From: Pseudovibrio sp947494035 | GTDB taxonomy: Bacteria; Pseudomonadota; Alphaproteobacteria; Rhizobiales; Stappiaceae | Length of the DNA stretch: 64,000 nucleotides | NCBI GenBank assembly: GCA_947494035.1 | Contig: CANLTN010000010.1 | Coordinates: 62,001-126,000, forward strand | Reading direction: 5' to 3' | Part shown: piece by piece, positions 25,702 to 34,199 of the stretch | Position numbering within the stretch: position 1 is the first letter of the stretch | Layout of the letters: each line of letters begins with the position of its first letter | Translations under genes and position numbers: made by a program | Notes under the pieces: model-generated | Database searches by the model: none | What the model was told of the DNA's origin: nothing | The model's input: the letters and a program-made list of their open reading frames with translations, nothing else

Positions 25702-26775
25702 ATGGCAGGCGTTGAACTTCGTAATCTTCGAAAATCCTTCGGTAAGGTGGAGGTGCTCAAAGGCCTTGACCTAAAAGTGGAGGATGGAGAATTCGTCGCC
25801 CTAGTTGGCCCGTCCGGCTGCGGTAAATCCACTTTGCTGCGCATTCTGGCAGGCCTTGAAGAGGAAACCGCGGGGGATGTGCTGATCAGCGGGGAACTGG
25901 TCAATGACCTTTCGCCCCGCGAACGCAACATCGCCATGGTGTTCCAGTCCTACGCACTGTACCCGCATATGACGGTGGCAGAGAATATGGGCTTTAACCT
26001 CAAGATTTCGTCGAAGTCAAAAGCTGAAATCAAGGCGCGGGTGCAGGAAACTGCCGAGATTCTGGATCTTGTGCATTTGCTGGACCGCAAGCCCTCCCAA
26101 CTTTCAGGAGGGCAGCGCCAGCGCGTTGCCATGGGCCGCGCTCTTGTACGCAATCCGGACGTCTTCCTGTTTGATGAACCCCTTTCCAACCTCGATGCAA
26201 AACTGCGGGTGCAGATGCGTGAGGAGATCAAACGGCTGCACCATAAAGTGCGGACTACAAAGATCTATGTGACCCATGACCAGATCGAGGCCATGACCCT
26301 TGCTGACCGTGTGGTTATTCTTGATCGTGGCATTATTCAGCAGGTGGGCACACCGACCGAGCTTTATCGCAATCCTGCCAGTGCATTTGTTGCAGGCTTC
26401 ATCGGCTCTCCGGCCATGAACTTCCTGCCTGGGACGCTGCAATCAGACAGCGATACCGCCCGTATCGAGCTGGAAGACGGAAGTGTTTTAACAGTCCCCC
26501 GCAAACCCAACCAACCGCGTGATGGCAAGGTGTTGCTTGGTTTACGTCCAGAGCACATTTTGCTCGGCGACGGTACGGGCACGAGTAATGCACTAACCGG
26601 GCGCATTGACCTGATAGAACCAACGGGAGCCCAAAACCACCTCCGCATAAAACTGGGAGGTCAGTCAACAACCGTTGTCGATAACAATCTGACACAGGTT
26701 GAACTGGGCCAGAACGTTGCCGTGCATGTTGACCCAGACAAAATCCACATTTTCGAGGCAGGAAACACGGCATAG
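25702..26775 (+). CDS. Sugar ABC transporter ATPase (UgpC/MsmK-like)
   Basis: Energises the CUT1 importer, 357 residues. Walker A is GPSGCGKST (36-44), the signature LSGGQRQR starts at 134, Walker B is FLFDEP (155-160) and the switch histidine lies in TKIYVTHDQIEAM. A C-terminal TOBE/MalK-like regulatory region follows from about 235 (GSPAMNFLPGTL, LGLRPEHILL). The ATG at 25702 begins one base after the beta-glucosidase stop, which confirms the operon. This is the last gene of the LacI-controlled unit; no clear terminator was seen in the long gap that follows. Confidence 0.94.
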   Translation: MAGVELRNLRKSFGKVEVLKGLDLKVEDGEFVALVGPSGCGKSTLLRILAGLEEETAGDVLISGELVNDLSPRERNIAMVFQSYALYPHMTVAENMGFNLKISSKSKAEIKARVQETAEILDLVHLLDRKPSQLSGGQRQRVAMGRALVRNPDVFLFDEPLSNLDAKLRVQMREEIKRLHHKVRTTKIYVTHDQIEAMTLADRVVILDRGIIQQVGTPTELYRNPASAFVAGFIGSPAMNFLPGTLQSDSDTARIELEDGSVLTVPRKPNQPRDGKVLLGLRPEHILLGDGTGTSNALTGRIDLIEPTGAQNHLRIKLGGQSTTVVDNNLTQVELGQNVAVHVDPDKIHIFEAGNTA

Positions 26776-27630
26776 GATTGTGGCAAAGGGGGTAGTATCT
26801 GCGATCAGAGGAATGAAGGTTTGAAGTAGAGCCGTGCTGCCAGTTTTCACGTGGGTACTGGCGCAAAGCCTGCGCGAATTGTGCGCACACGCCCTTGAGG
26901 GTTTTGTCAATAACAAGACAAGCCTGCTAACGTCCTTTGCACGCGGCAAGCCGCAGAGTGAATTGCTGTGCCTGCACCTGTCTTAGGCTCAGCTCCACTT
27001 GCTTATGGACACTGTGACTAAGCCGTACGGTCGGCGTCCTTACTAATGCAACACACGGGCAGCTCCCTTTCTTGTCGTGATGTCTACGAAAAGGGAGCGC
27101 GGGTCTCCTCATGAATAAGGCATGAGAAGAGCCGTTACGGAATGCATTTGATCATTCTATTAGAACCCGGATGGGTCGGGTTTCCAGCCAAGCAATCGAG
27201 CTTCAGCTTAGACCGCGCGATCTTACGTTCGGTTGCACCTCACCGCGGTCTTCCCTCCAATATGAACTGCCTTGCTGACGGTATTGCTTAACCCGAACAG
27301 ATGCCTCCTATCACACTGCAATGTCTCACTTAACTCTTCCGCTCGTACGATGCAGAGTATGGGTGGGTATGCCTACAATTGTTAGGGTCAATAGATCGCC
27401 ATCATTCGCTGACTAATGAATCAACGCCGAAATCCAGAGCCTATTTCTTCAATGGAGCGGCATTGCCGAGGGAGAGTGCAAATCAGTTTGGCTGGGACGG
27501 TCTGACTAAAGTGTTACCAGTTTAGCTGATATCAGAAATCGAAACTACAAGTTTGAATAGTTGTCGCGCCCAATCTACCTAAGTCACATCACACAAAACG
27601 AGAATGTGAACCGACGAAGGAAGCCAAACG
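26776..27630. other. Long gap without a recognisable gene
   Basis: About 850 bp with stops in every frame and no ORF that looks real. One inverted repeat stands out: GCTCCCTTT (27062-27070) against AAAGGGAGC (27090-27098), with a 19-nt loop. A short open stretch around 26836-26985 ends in SELLCLHLS before a stop but I cannot assign it. Unusual length for this gene-dense window suggests decayed coding sequence or an unrecognised RNA. Confidence 0.4.
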
Positions 27631-28122
27631 ATGTTTGCAACAAGAATAAAGAAAGTCCGCTTCATTGCAGCAGCAGTGGTTATCGCAGCTAGCAGCACTT
27701 CAGCCTTTGCGCAGGATGCTATGGGTGTGGTCAACAAATATCTTGTTGCATGGAATGCGCAGAATTCAACCGTAGCCGCCAGCATTCTGGCTGAAGACGC
27801 ACGCTATTATGACTCTGCACTTGGCGCAACCGTTGAGGGTCGTGAAGAAGCGAAGGCACAGGTGATCGATGCATTCATGAATGCTGCGCCGGATATCTAC
27901 TGGAACCTTGTTGGCTCTCCGGTCATTTCAGGCCAGCAGGTTGCGTTTGAATGGGTGTTGGGTGGAACGAACACCGGTGACTGGGCCGATGGTACTCCTG
28001 CAACAGGCAAGACTTTCCGCATCTTCGGCATGTCCAACTTCACGGTTGAAGGCGACAAGGTTATCGCTCAGTCCGACTACTACGACGCGCTGAACTTCTA
28101 CAAGCAGCTGGGTTTGGACTAA
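27631..28122 (+). CDS. Secreted SnoaL/NTF2-like protein
   Basis: A 163-residue protein with a clear Sec signal peptide (KKVRFIAAAVVIAASSTSAFA, cut near residue 27) and an alpha+beta barrel of the SnoaL/NTF2 kind: VVNKYLVAWNAQNSTVAASI, LAEDARYYDSALGATVEGRE, VAFEWVLGGTNTGDW and FRIFGMSNFTVEGDKVIAQS. Many relatives are annotated as ester-cyclase-like or nuclear-transport-factor-2-like, but the family is functionally broad and no catalytic residues can be assigned. It starts a plus-strand run with an SDR and an LLM oxidoreductase. Periplasmic location is unusual among SnoaL proteins, which are mostly cytoplasmic. Confidence 0.8.
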   Translation: MFATRIKKVRFIAAAVVIAASSTSAFAQDAMGVVNKYLVAWNAQNSTVAASILAEDARYYDSALGATVEGREEAKAQVIDAFMNAAPDIYWNLVGSPVISGQQVAFEWVLGGTNTGDWADGTPATGKTFRIFGMSNFTVEGDKVIAQSDYYDALNFYKQLGLD

Positions 28123-28279
28123 TCCGGTCGCGCACCGTCCTCCGAACAAAGAGCCATCCAAGAGATGGACTTCTTGAAACCTCAAAGCCAAACCAGCAGT
28201 ACGATTGATTGAAGATTGGTTCCCCTATGTAGCCAGTTATCAGGGTCGTCTCGAGGTTTGACCACAAAAGGAAACTCCA

Positions 28280-28888
28280 ATGAAAACCGTAATCTTAATT
28301 GGTGCAAACGGAAAAATGGGACAGGCAGCCCTCTCCGGCCTCGGCAATCATAAAGTGATCACTGCAGGACGATCTGCAGATACCTATGACTATCAGGTAG
28401 ACATCACCAGCGAAGATTCACTTCGCAATCTGTACGAGTCGGTCGGTGAGTTTGACGCAGTCGTCAACACTGTTGGTCTGTGTGAATACGCTACCTTCGA
28501 AGAAATGACGCAAGAGCAGTGGATGACCACTGTCATGAGCAAGATGATGGGTCAGATCAATCTGGTGCGCATCGGTCAGGAATATATCGCTGATAAAGGG
28601 TCTTTCACTCTGATCACCGGTATTTTGAACCTCAAGCCAATCCCGTATGCTGTGGCTGACGCAACCACGAGCGGCGCGATCGACACATTTGTACAGGTTG
28701 TTGCACATGAGCTGCCACGTGGCATCCGCATCAACTCCGTCAACCCAACTGTTCTGGAAGAAGCTTGGGATGTCTACGGCGAAATGATGCCTGGCTTCCA
28801 GCCTGTTCCTGGTGCACTTGTTGGCAAGGCCTTTGAAAGATCTGTCGATGGTTTCATCTCTGGACAGGTACTGTATGTAGACGCATAA
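28280..28888 (+). CDS. Short-chain dehydrogenase-like protein without YxxxK
   Basis: A 202-residue Rossmann protein, shorter than classical SDRs. The cofactor loop is GANGKMGQAAL near residue 8 and an NNAG-like position reads NTVG near 64. The region that should carry the catalytic Tyr-x-x-x-Lys reads KPIPYAVADATTSGAIDTF, so the lysine is absent; the C terminus RGIRINSVNPTVL is typical of the family. It could be a poorly active reductase or a binding protein. A second gene of the same branch lies at 31776-32375. It sits between the SnoaL-like gene and the LLM oxidoreductase, 45 bp before the latter. Confidence 0.82.
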   Translation: MKTVILIGANGKMGQAALSGLGNHKVITAGRSADTYDYQVDITSEDSLRNLYESVGEFDAVVNTVGLCEYATFEEMTQEQWMTTVMSKMMGQINLVRIGQEYIADKGSFTLITGILNLKPIPYAVADATTSGAIDTFVQVVAHELPRGIRINSVNPTVLEEAWDVYGEMMPGFQPVPGALVGKAFERSVDGFISGQVLYVDA

Positions 28889-28908
28889 GCAACGTCAATT
28901 GAAACTCG

Positions 28909-28981
28909 CGACCCTTCGGCAGAAAGAAAAGACATGACACACTATTCTATCCTGGACCTTATCCCAATTGCCGAAGGGTCG
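28909..28981 (+). promoter_or_regulatory. Perfect 13-bp inverted repeat spanning the LLM gene start
   Basis: CGACCCTTCGGCA (28909-28921) and TGCCGAAGGGTCG (28969-28981) are exact complements. The 47-nt loop contains the ribosome site and the ATG at 28934; the right arm lies inside codons 12-16 of the oxidoreductase. In mRNA this would loop out the start region, or, as DNA, form a dyad for a regulator. A 13-base match at this distance is unlikely by chance. Confidence 0.6.
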
Positions 28982-29920
28982 ACTGCTCGCACGGCAATCC
29001 AAAACTCGGTCAAGCTTGCGCAGTACGCTGATCAAACCGGCTTTACCCGATACTGGCTGGCTGAACACCACAACATGCCCGGTGTCGCCAGTTCGGCAAC
29101 AGCAGTTTTAATTGGTCACATCGCTGCGGCCACAAACAACATCCGGGTTGGGTCTGGCGGCGTTATGTTGCCAAACCACGCCCCACTAGTGGTAGCCGAG
29201 CAGTTTGGTACCCTCGCGACAATGTACCCAGATCGCATTGATCTGGGATTAGGACGCGCACCGGGTACTGATCAACGCACAGCACGGGCACTGCGTCGGA
29301 ATATGGACCAGCAAGGTGATGACTTCCCCAATGATGTCGTCGAATTGATAGGGTATCTTTGGGACAGCCCTGAAGGGACTGTTCGGGCAGTTCCGGGTGA
29401 AGGAACCAACGTGCCGATATGGATTCTTGGTTCAAGCCTATATGGGGCTCAGCTGGCTGCGCATCTGGGATTGCCCTACGCGTTCGCATCCCATTTTGCA
29501 CCCGACGCACTTGAGCAGGCAGCAGAAATTTATCGTAGAACATTCAAGCCTTCACGGCAGCTGGAAAAGCCGTATTTCGCTTGTGCTGTCAATGTTTTCG
29601 CAGCAGACACAAACGAGGAAGCTGAATTCATCAGGACGTCGCATCAGCAAGCTTTTGCTAATATTATCTCCGGCAAGCCAAGCTATCTGCCTAAACCCGT
29701 TGAAGATATTTCCAGTCATGTAGAAGCAGGTATTCTGAGTTCGGTCAATCGTGCACTAAGGGTTGCTGCGACTGGCGATGCCGAGCAGGTTCATGCGCAA
29801 CTCTCAGAAATTGTAGCAAAGTACACACCAGATGAGCTGATCATAAACAGTGCGATTTTCGATCCAGTCTGCCGAGTGAAATCCTATGAAATCGCTAGTA
29901 ACGTTATGAAATCGCTCTAG
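28934..29920 (+). CDS. LLM-class flavin-dependent oxidoreductase (luciferase-like)
   Basis: Flavin-dependent monooxygenase-like TIM-barrel protein of 328 residues. Landmarks of the bacterial luciferase-like group include SILDLIPIAEGST at the N terminus, YWLAEHHNMPGVASSATAVL near 40, GSGGVMLPNHAPLVVAEQFG, and DLGLGRAPGTDQRTARALRR. That set matches the MsnO8-type subgroup. It needs reduced FMN from a separate reductase; the neighbouring short dehydrogenases or the PNPOx-like protein might supply redox partners, but this is a guess. It is followed by a LysR gene 150 bp downstream. Confidence 0.92.
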   Translation: MTHYSILDLIPIAEGSTARTAIQNSVKLAQYADQTGFTRYWLAEHHNMPGVASSATAVLIGHIAAATNNIRVGSGGVMLPNHAPLVVAEQFGTLATMYPDRIDLGLGRAPGTDQRTARALRRNMDQQGDDFPNDVVELIGYLWDSPEGTVRAVPGEGTNVPIWILGSSLYGAQLAAHLGLPYAFASHFAPDALEQAAEIYRRTFKPSRQLEKPYFACAVNVFAADTNEEAEFIRTSHQQAFANIISGKPSYLPKPVEDISSHVEAGILSSVNRALRVAATGDAEQVHAQLSEIVAKYTPDELIINSAIFDPVCRVKSYEIASNVMKSL

Positions 29921-30071
29921 CGTTGTAGGACAAAGGTCCTGAATGCCGGTGATTGACATAAAGGTTTGGAAATCCGCGCGCTCTGGACGTTTCTGAATTT
30001 GCATCTGTTACCGCACATCAGATGTTATACTGCAACAGGCAGGAACGCAGCTCGCGGAAGGAGCAAAGCTG

Positions 30072-30950
30072 TTGAGTAAGATCAACCGACTGGACCTGAA
30101 GAAGCTCAGGATATTGCAAGCCCTGCTCAGAGAACGCAGTGCCTCACGCGCCGGGGACGCGGTGGGCCTAACGCAACAAGCTGTCAGCGATCAATTGAGA
30201 AAGCTGCGTGATGTGTTCGACGACCCTCTCTTTGTTCGCAGAAGCAACGGTTTGACGGCCACCCCTCTTGCAGAAAAACTGCAGGGTAAGGTTGATCGCA
30301 TTTTGAAGGAGATTGACGGTCTTCTACAGCTTGATGAATTTGATCCCGCGCTTGCTGAGGGCAAGGTCGTCATTGCCGCGACGGATTATGCGCAGCAGGC
30401 CATTTTGCCTGATTTGCTGCAGGAGATGCTTGTGCAGGCTCCCCACCTGAAGATTGAGGTACAAGATTTCGACGCTGATAAGAGCCGTGAGCAGATGGCA
30501 ACCGGGCAAATCGATATTTCAATTGGATTTCCAGAAATCTTTCCTGACAATTATCGGTCAGTTCCCTTGTTGCGCGAAAGCTACAGCTGCGTTGCAGCCA
30601 AGGAATTGGATCTGGCGAGCAATACGTTAACGCTGGGAGATATTGCTGATCTTCCTCAAATCACAGTAGCACCAGATAACCTTGTGACTTCGTGGTTCAA
30701 AGAAGCGGGATTTGTGCCTAATATTGTGGTTTCAGCTCCCTGTTTTTCGGCGGTGCCCAAATACCTCGTGACTACAAGGTCAATTGCCTTTTTGCCATCA
30801 CGTATCCCGCTCAACCCCGGCATTGAACATATCGCGCTTAATGATTGCCCCATCGAGTTTGAAATCGTTGCGGCCTGGCATATCCGCGCTGATAATGATC
30901 CCCTGCTCAACTGGTTGGTAAGATTGTTACAACGCGCATGTGCTGATTGA
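30072..30950 (+). CDS. LysR family regulator (NodD/PbpR-like)
   Basis: LysR-type regulator of 292 residues starting at TTG (30072). The helix-turn-helix is RLDLKKLRILQALLRERSAS, RAGDAVGLTQQAVSDQLRKL, with effector strands starting at VVIAATDYAQQAILPDLLQE, a pattern typical of the NodD-like/PA2758 branch. An upstream GGAAGGAG ribosome site supports the TTG start. It lies between the LLM oxidoreductase and the PNPOx-like gene, both in the same direction, and probably regulates this small redox cluster. Confidence 0.88.
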   Translation: MSKINRLDLKKLRILQALLRERSASRAGDAVGLTQQAVSDQLRKLRDVFDDPLFVRRSNGLTATPLAEKLQGKVDRILKEIDGLLQLDEFDPALAEGKVVIAATDYAQQAILPDLLQEMLVQAPHLKIEVQDFDADKSREQMATGQIDISIGFPEIFPDNYRSVPLLRESYSCVAAKELDLASNTLTLGDIADLPQITVAPDNLVTSWFKEAGFVPNIVVSAPCFSAVPKYLVTTRSIAFLPSRIPLNPGIEHIALNDCPIEFEIVAAWHIRADNDPLLNWLVRLLQRACAD

Positions 30951-31014
30951 TATTGGAGTATACTTCGCCCGGCATTCCATTCCCGTGGGGCCTTGAGTTG
31001 GAGAGAAAATTGAA

Positions 31015-31599
31015 ATGGAGCTATCTGACTACGATAAAGCGTCCTGGGAACAGCTTGAAAAGGCGGTACATGATCCTGAGGCACCTTTCCGGTATCTGAC
31101 AGTGTGCTCAGTTGATCAAAATCTCCAGCCACAAGCACGCACAATGGTCTTGCGTGCGGCCTCAATGGAAACCCGTGAGCTGGAGTTCCACACTGACGTT
31201 CGAAGCCCGAAGTGGGAGGAACTCCGGCAGAACCAGCGGGCAACGGTTCTCGGATACTACCCGGGAAACCGCCTTCAGCTGCGGCTTCAGGGAACAGTCA
31301 CTCTCCATGCACCGGGGACACAGCGCGCCCAATCTGCATGGTTAAAGCTATCTCACTGGACAAAGCACACCTATGCTGGCGGCCCACCCGGTGATGAGCT
31401 CGCCTTCGAGCCCGCACAAGTGACATCAACCAACCCCGAAAGTGCCGACAGTGCAAAGGGGCAAACGTACTTTGGTGTCCTAATATTCCAGGCTACGTCT
31501 CTGGATCGCTTCCAGCTGCAGCGCCAAAACAATCAGCGCATGCTGTTTCAATATGATCAGTCGGGATCCATTACCTCTGGGAACTGGGTAAACCCCTGA
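31015..31599 (+). CDS. Pyridoxamine 5-phosphate oxidase-like flavoprotein
   Basis: A 194-residue protein with the FMN-binding split-barrel fold: RYLTVCSVDQNLQPQARTMV then LRAASMETRELEFHTDVRSP, KWEELRQNQRATVLGYYPGN and LQLRLQGTVTLH. The C-terminal FGVLIFQATSLDRFQLQ matches the Alr4036-type PNPOx-like proteins rather than PdxH, which is longer and ends in RLxP. It may therefore reduce or oxidise a small ligand with FMN instead of making PLP. It lies downstream of the LysR gene and upstream of the second short dehydrogenase. Confidence 0.85.
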   Translation: MELSDYDKASWEQLEKAVHDPEAPFRYLTVCSVDQNLQPQARTMVLRAASMETRELEFHTDVRSPKWEELRQNQRATVLGYYPGNRLQLRLQGTVTLHAPGTQRAQSAWLKLSHWTKHTYAGGPPGDELAFEPAQVTSTNPESADSAKGQTYFGVLIFQATSLDRFQLQRQNNQRMLFQYDQSGSITSGNWVNP

Positions 31600-31629
31600 G
31601 CTTTAGTAATCCTCGTTAGAAACGGAAAG

Positions 31630-31646
31630 GCCTGACAAGGTCAGGC
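31630..31646 (+). terminator. Small hairpin after the PNPOx-like gene
   Basis: GCCTGAC (31630-31636) pairs with GTCAGGC (31640-31646) around a 3-nt AAG loop, followed by TTACTCCC. The stem is short and the T-run poor, so it may be a weak terminator separating the flavoprotein gene from the second SDR gene. Confidence 0.45.
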
Positions 31647-31775
31647 TTACTCCCTCACTTGGTATTCTATGCATTTAGCAGATCAAGTATTAAGTCATTT
31701 CAAAACCAGCTGTTTTGCTTTCATTCGGGTGTTCTTATGTTGGGAGCGGTTACAACCCAGCAAGGGATATGGGAA

Positions 31776-32375
31776 ATGAAAATTCTCCTCATTGGTGCAA
31801 GCGGAACTATCGGCAAGGCAGTCAAAGAAGAACTCAAAGACCATGATGTGATTGCCGTGAGCAGGTCGAGTGGCAATTATCGCGTCGACCTGAATGACAA
31901 TGCTTCTATCAAAGCCCTGTTTAACCAGATCGGCAAAGTTGATGCCATTATCTCTACTGCCGCCCATCTTGTCTTTGCTCCGGTGCGGGACCTCACTGAA
32001 GAACAATTCAAAGAAGCTATGGATGGTAAGATTTTTAACCATCTGAACCTGTTCCGCATTGGTGCCGAGCACGTCATCGAAGGTGGGAGTTTTACATTAA
32101 CGACCGGTGAGCTGGCCACCAACCCAATGCCGGGCGGTGCAGCGGTGAGCCTAGTGAACGGAGCTCTGAACGCGTTTGCAATAGCAGCTGCGCTGGACAC
32201 CGGTCCGTCCCTTCGCGTAAACGCCGTCAGCCCCCGTTTTGTCACGGAGACATTGGAGTTGATGGGAATGGACAGCAGTACTGGAATTTCTGCGGCGGAC
32301 ACAGCAAAAGCTTATAGACATGCCGTTGAAACCAATGAGACCGGCAAAATCTTCGATGTGCCGGACTATATCTAA
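31776..32375 (+). CDS. Short-chain dehydrogenase-like protein, paralogue of 28280-28888
   Basis: A 199-residue Rossmann protein opening MKILLIGASGTIGKAVKEEL with the SDR cofactor loop GASGTIG. Where classical SDRs have YxxxK it reads GGAAVSLVNGALNAFAIAAA, so both catalytic residues are missing; SLRVNAVSPRFV near the end is the family tail. It resembles the product at 28280-28888 in length, order and missing residues, pointing to an old duplication in this cluster. The ATG at 31776 is preceded by an AAGGGA ribosome site; an in-frame upstream ATG lacks support. Redox activity is doubtful without the tyrosine. Confidence 0.85.
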   Translation: MKILLIGASGTIGKAVKEELKDHDVIAVSRSSGNYRVDLNDNASIKALFNQIGKVDAIISTAAHLVFAPVRDLTEEQFKEAMDGKIFNHLNLFRIGAEHVIEGGSFTLTTGELATNPMPGGAAVSLVNGALNAFAIAAALDTGPSLRVNAVSPRFVTETLELMGMDSSTGISAADTAKAYRHAVETNETGKIFDVPDYI

Positions 32376-32990
32376 TCGATCTGACTAACCGCCAAGTGAT
32401 AATGACCAATATGGTCTAACGAACAAAAAGCTGCTTGAACTCGGCACGCGGCAAAGATGAAGTTTGACATGTGAAACCACAGGCACCCCAAGTTCAGACG
32501 AAGCCGGTTTGACTGTGATGTAGAGCAGTGGCGCTCGCCAAAGCCTTTAGGAACATGAGACAGCTCAAATAATCTAGAAAACTGCGTGGATGTGGTCCAA
32601 ACGACTCAGTGCGAATCTATGACTGATTCACATAGGAATGGGTGCAACACACTGGGTGTTGAACTGTCAAATCGGTAATTTATCGATTTTTGCACAAAAA
32701 CCGTCATGGCTAAATTCATTTATTTGCGCGGCAAAAGCTGTGGCCTTGCACAGGAAACCTTTGCGAGCCTATGGAAATGTTGCTGAAAAAACGGTGAGTT
32801 ACGCAAGATCTGGTAATTTAGTGGGACAGCATGCCCTTACTGAAAGATGTTTTGTTAATAGTCTCTTAATATTGGTTAATTCCTGTTAACTATAAAGATA
32901 TTGACGCCTTCGCTGAATCGGAGAAGGATGCGCTGTGACGGATTATTATCGCCCTGCACTTCAAAACCGTCATAAGAGGTAAGAGGCAAT
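32376..32990. other. Non-coding region upstream of repABC
   Basis: About 615 bp with no convincing ORF; an 83-codon ORF at 32638-32889 has no recognisable family. The right half becomes AT-rich (32840-32910) and should hold the repABC promoter. A short dyad, AACAC-n5-GTGTT, lies near 32646-32660, a possible partition or repressor site. I found no clear copy of the known repABC parS palindrome by eye. Confidence 0.45.
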
Positions 32991-34199
32991 ATGCTGCTCG
33001 CTGCTGAACATGATGAAACGTCTTCTGAGAAGATTGCACGCCATTCTGACTTGTTGTCACGGCAACTGCAATCCTTAAGGGAGAAGATGTATCCGCCTGA
33101 GGCTCAAAAGCAGCTGAAGACGTTCTCTTCGCGCGAGGTTGCAGGTTTGCTTGGCGTTGCCGAATCGAGTTTGCGCCAGCTGTCCCTCAACGGCGAAGCA
33201 GTTATCCCCGAAAGGCTGGATAACGGCAGACGTATTTATACCCTTCCCCAGATCAACGAATTACGCCGCTATCTGGCCGAAAAACGTCCTGCTGATGCGC
33301 TGCGTCTGGACCCGCGCCGCCGTCATGGTGACAAGATGCAGGTTCTGGCGGTTGCCAACTTCAAAGGCGGCTCTGCAAAGACCACTACAACGGTCCATTT
33401 GGCGCACTATCTGGGGCTTCAGGGCCTGCGCGTGCTCGCCATTGACCTTGACCCGCAGGCGTCCTTGTCAGCGATGTTTGGCTATCAACCAGAGTTTGAT
33501 GTTGACGAGAACCAGACCCTTTATGCAGCGATCCGTTATGATGACGAGGAGCGCGTTCCACTCAGCCATGTTATCCGCAAAACTTACTTTGATGGACTTG
33601 ATCTTGTCCCCGGTAACCTGGAACTGATGGAATATGAGCACGAAACCCCGCAGGCAATTGCTCAGGGACTTTCGCGCGGCGATGGCATGTTCTTCCGCCG
33701 TATGGCAACTGTCCTTGAGGAGGTGGAAGATGATTATGATGTTGTGCTTATCGATGCGCCGCCACAGCTGGGGTACCTCACCCTTGGTGCGCTCTATGCG
33801 GCAACAGGCATTGTCATTACCGTGCATCCGGCCATGCTGGACGTGTCATCCATGAACCAGTTTCTCTCCATGACCTCCGAGTTGCTGGCGGTGATTGAAG
33901 AAGCTGGCGGAAGCCTGAGCCACGATTTTGTGCGCTACCTGCTCACACGCCATACACCCCACGATGTGCCGCAGGTGAACGTTGCGGCGCTTCTGAGAGG
34001 CTTGTTTGGCGAGGATGTGCTGGCCGCTTCCATCGTTGAGACCACCGCCATTGCCAATGCCGGACTTGAGAAGAAGAGCCTTTACGAGGTTGAGCGCGGA
34101 TACATGACCCGCGATACCCTTAATCGTGCTCTGGAGTCCGTTGATGCGGCCAACGCAGAAATCTTCCAGTTGCTCAAACAAGTTTGGGGACGTTCATGA
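32991..34199 (+). CDS. repA: Plasmid partitioning ATPase RepA (ParA family)
   Basis: Partition ATPase and autorepressor of a repABC replicon, 402 residues. A RepA-type N-terminal DNA-binding region (SDLLSRQLQSLREKMYPPEA, REVAGLLGVAESSLRQLSL) precedes the ParA ATPase: deviant Walker A KGGSAKTTTT in ANFKGGSAKTTTTVHLAHYL, DLDPQASLSAMFG and IDAPPQLG. Length is normal for RepA. The ATG follows an AGAGGTAAGAGGC ribosome region. Its stop overlaps the repB start (ATGA), showing coupled translation. RepA with RepB segregates the replicon and represses the operon promoter. Confidence 0.96.
   Translation: MLLAAEHDETSSEKIARHSDLLSRQLQSLREKMYPPEAQKQLKTFSSREVAGLLGVAESSLRQLSLNGEAVIPERLDNGRRIYTLPQINELRRYLAEKRPADALRLDPRRRHGDKMQVLAVANFKGGSAKTTTTVHLAHYLGLQGLRVLAIDLDPQASLSAMFGYQPEFDVDENQTLYAAIRYDDEERVPLSHVIRKTYFDGLDLVPGNLELMEYEHETPQAIAQGLSRGDGMFFRRMATVLEEVEDDYDVVLIDAPPQLGYLTLGALYAATGIVITVHPAMLDVSSMNQFLSMTSELLAVIEEAGGSLSHDFVRYLLTRHTPHDVPQVNVAALLRGLFGEDVLAASIVETTAIANAGLEKKSLYEVERGYMTRDTLNRALESVDAANAEIFQLLKQVWGRS

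Noticed and set aside
32638..32889. 83-codon ORF upstream of repA
   Set aside because: No ribosome site of note and no family; lies in the expected promoter region of repABC.
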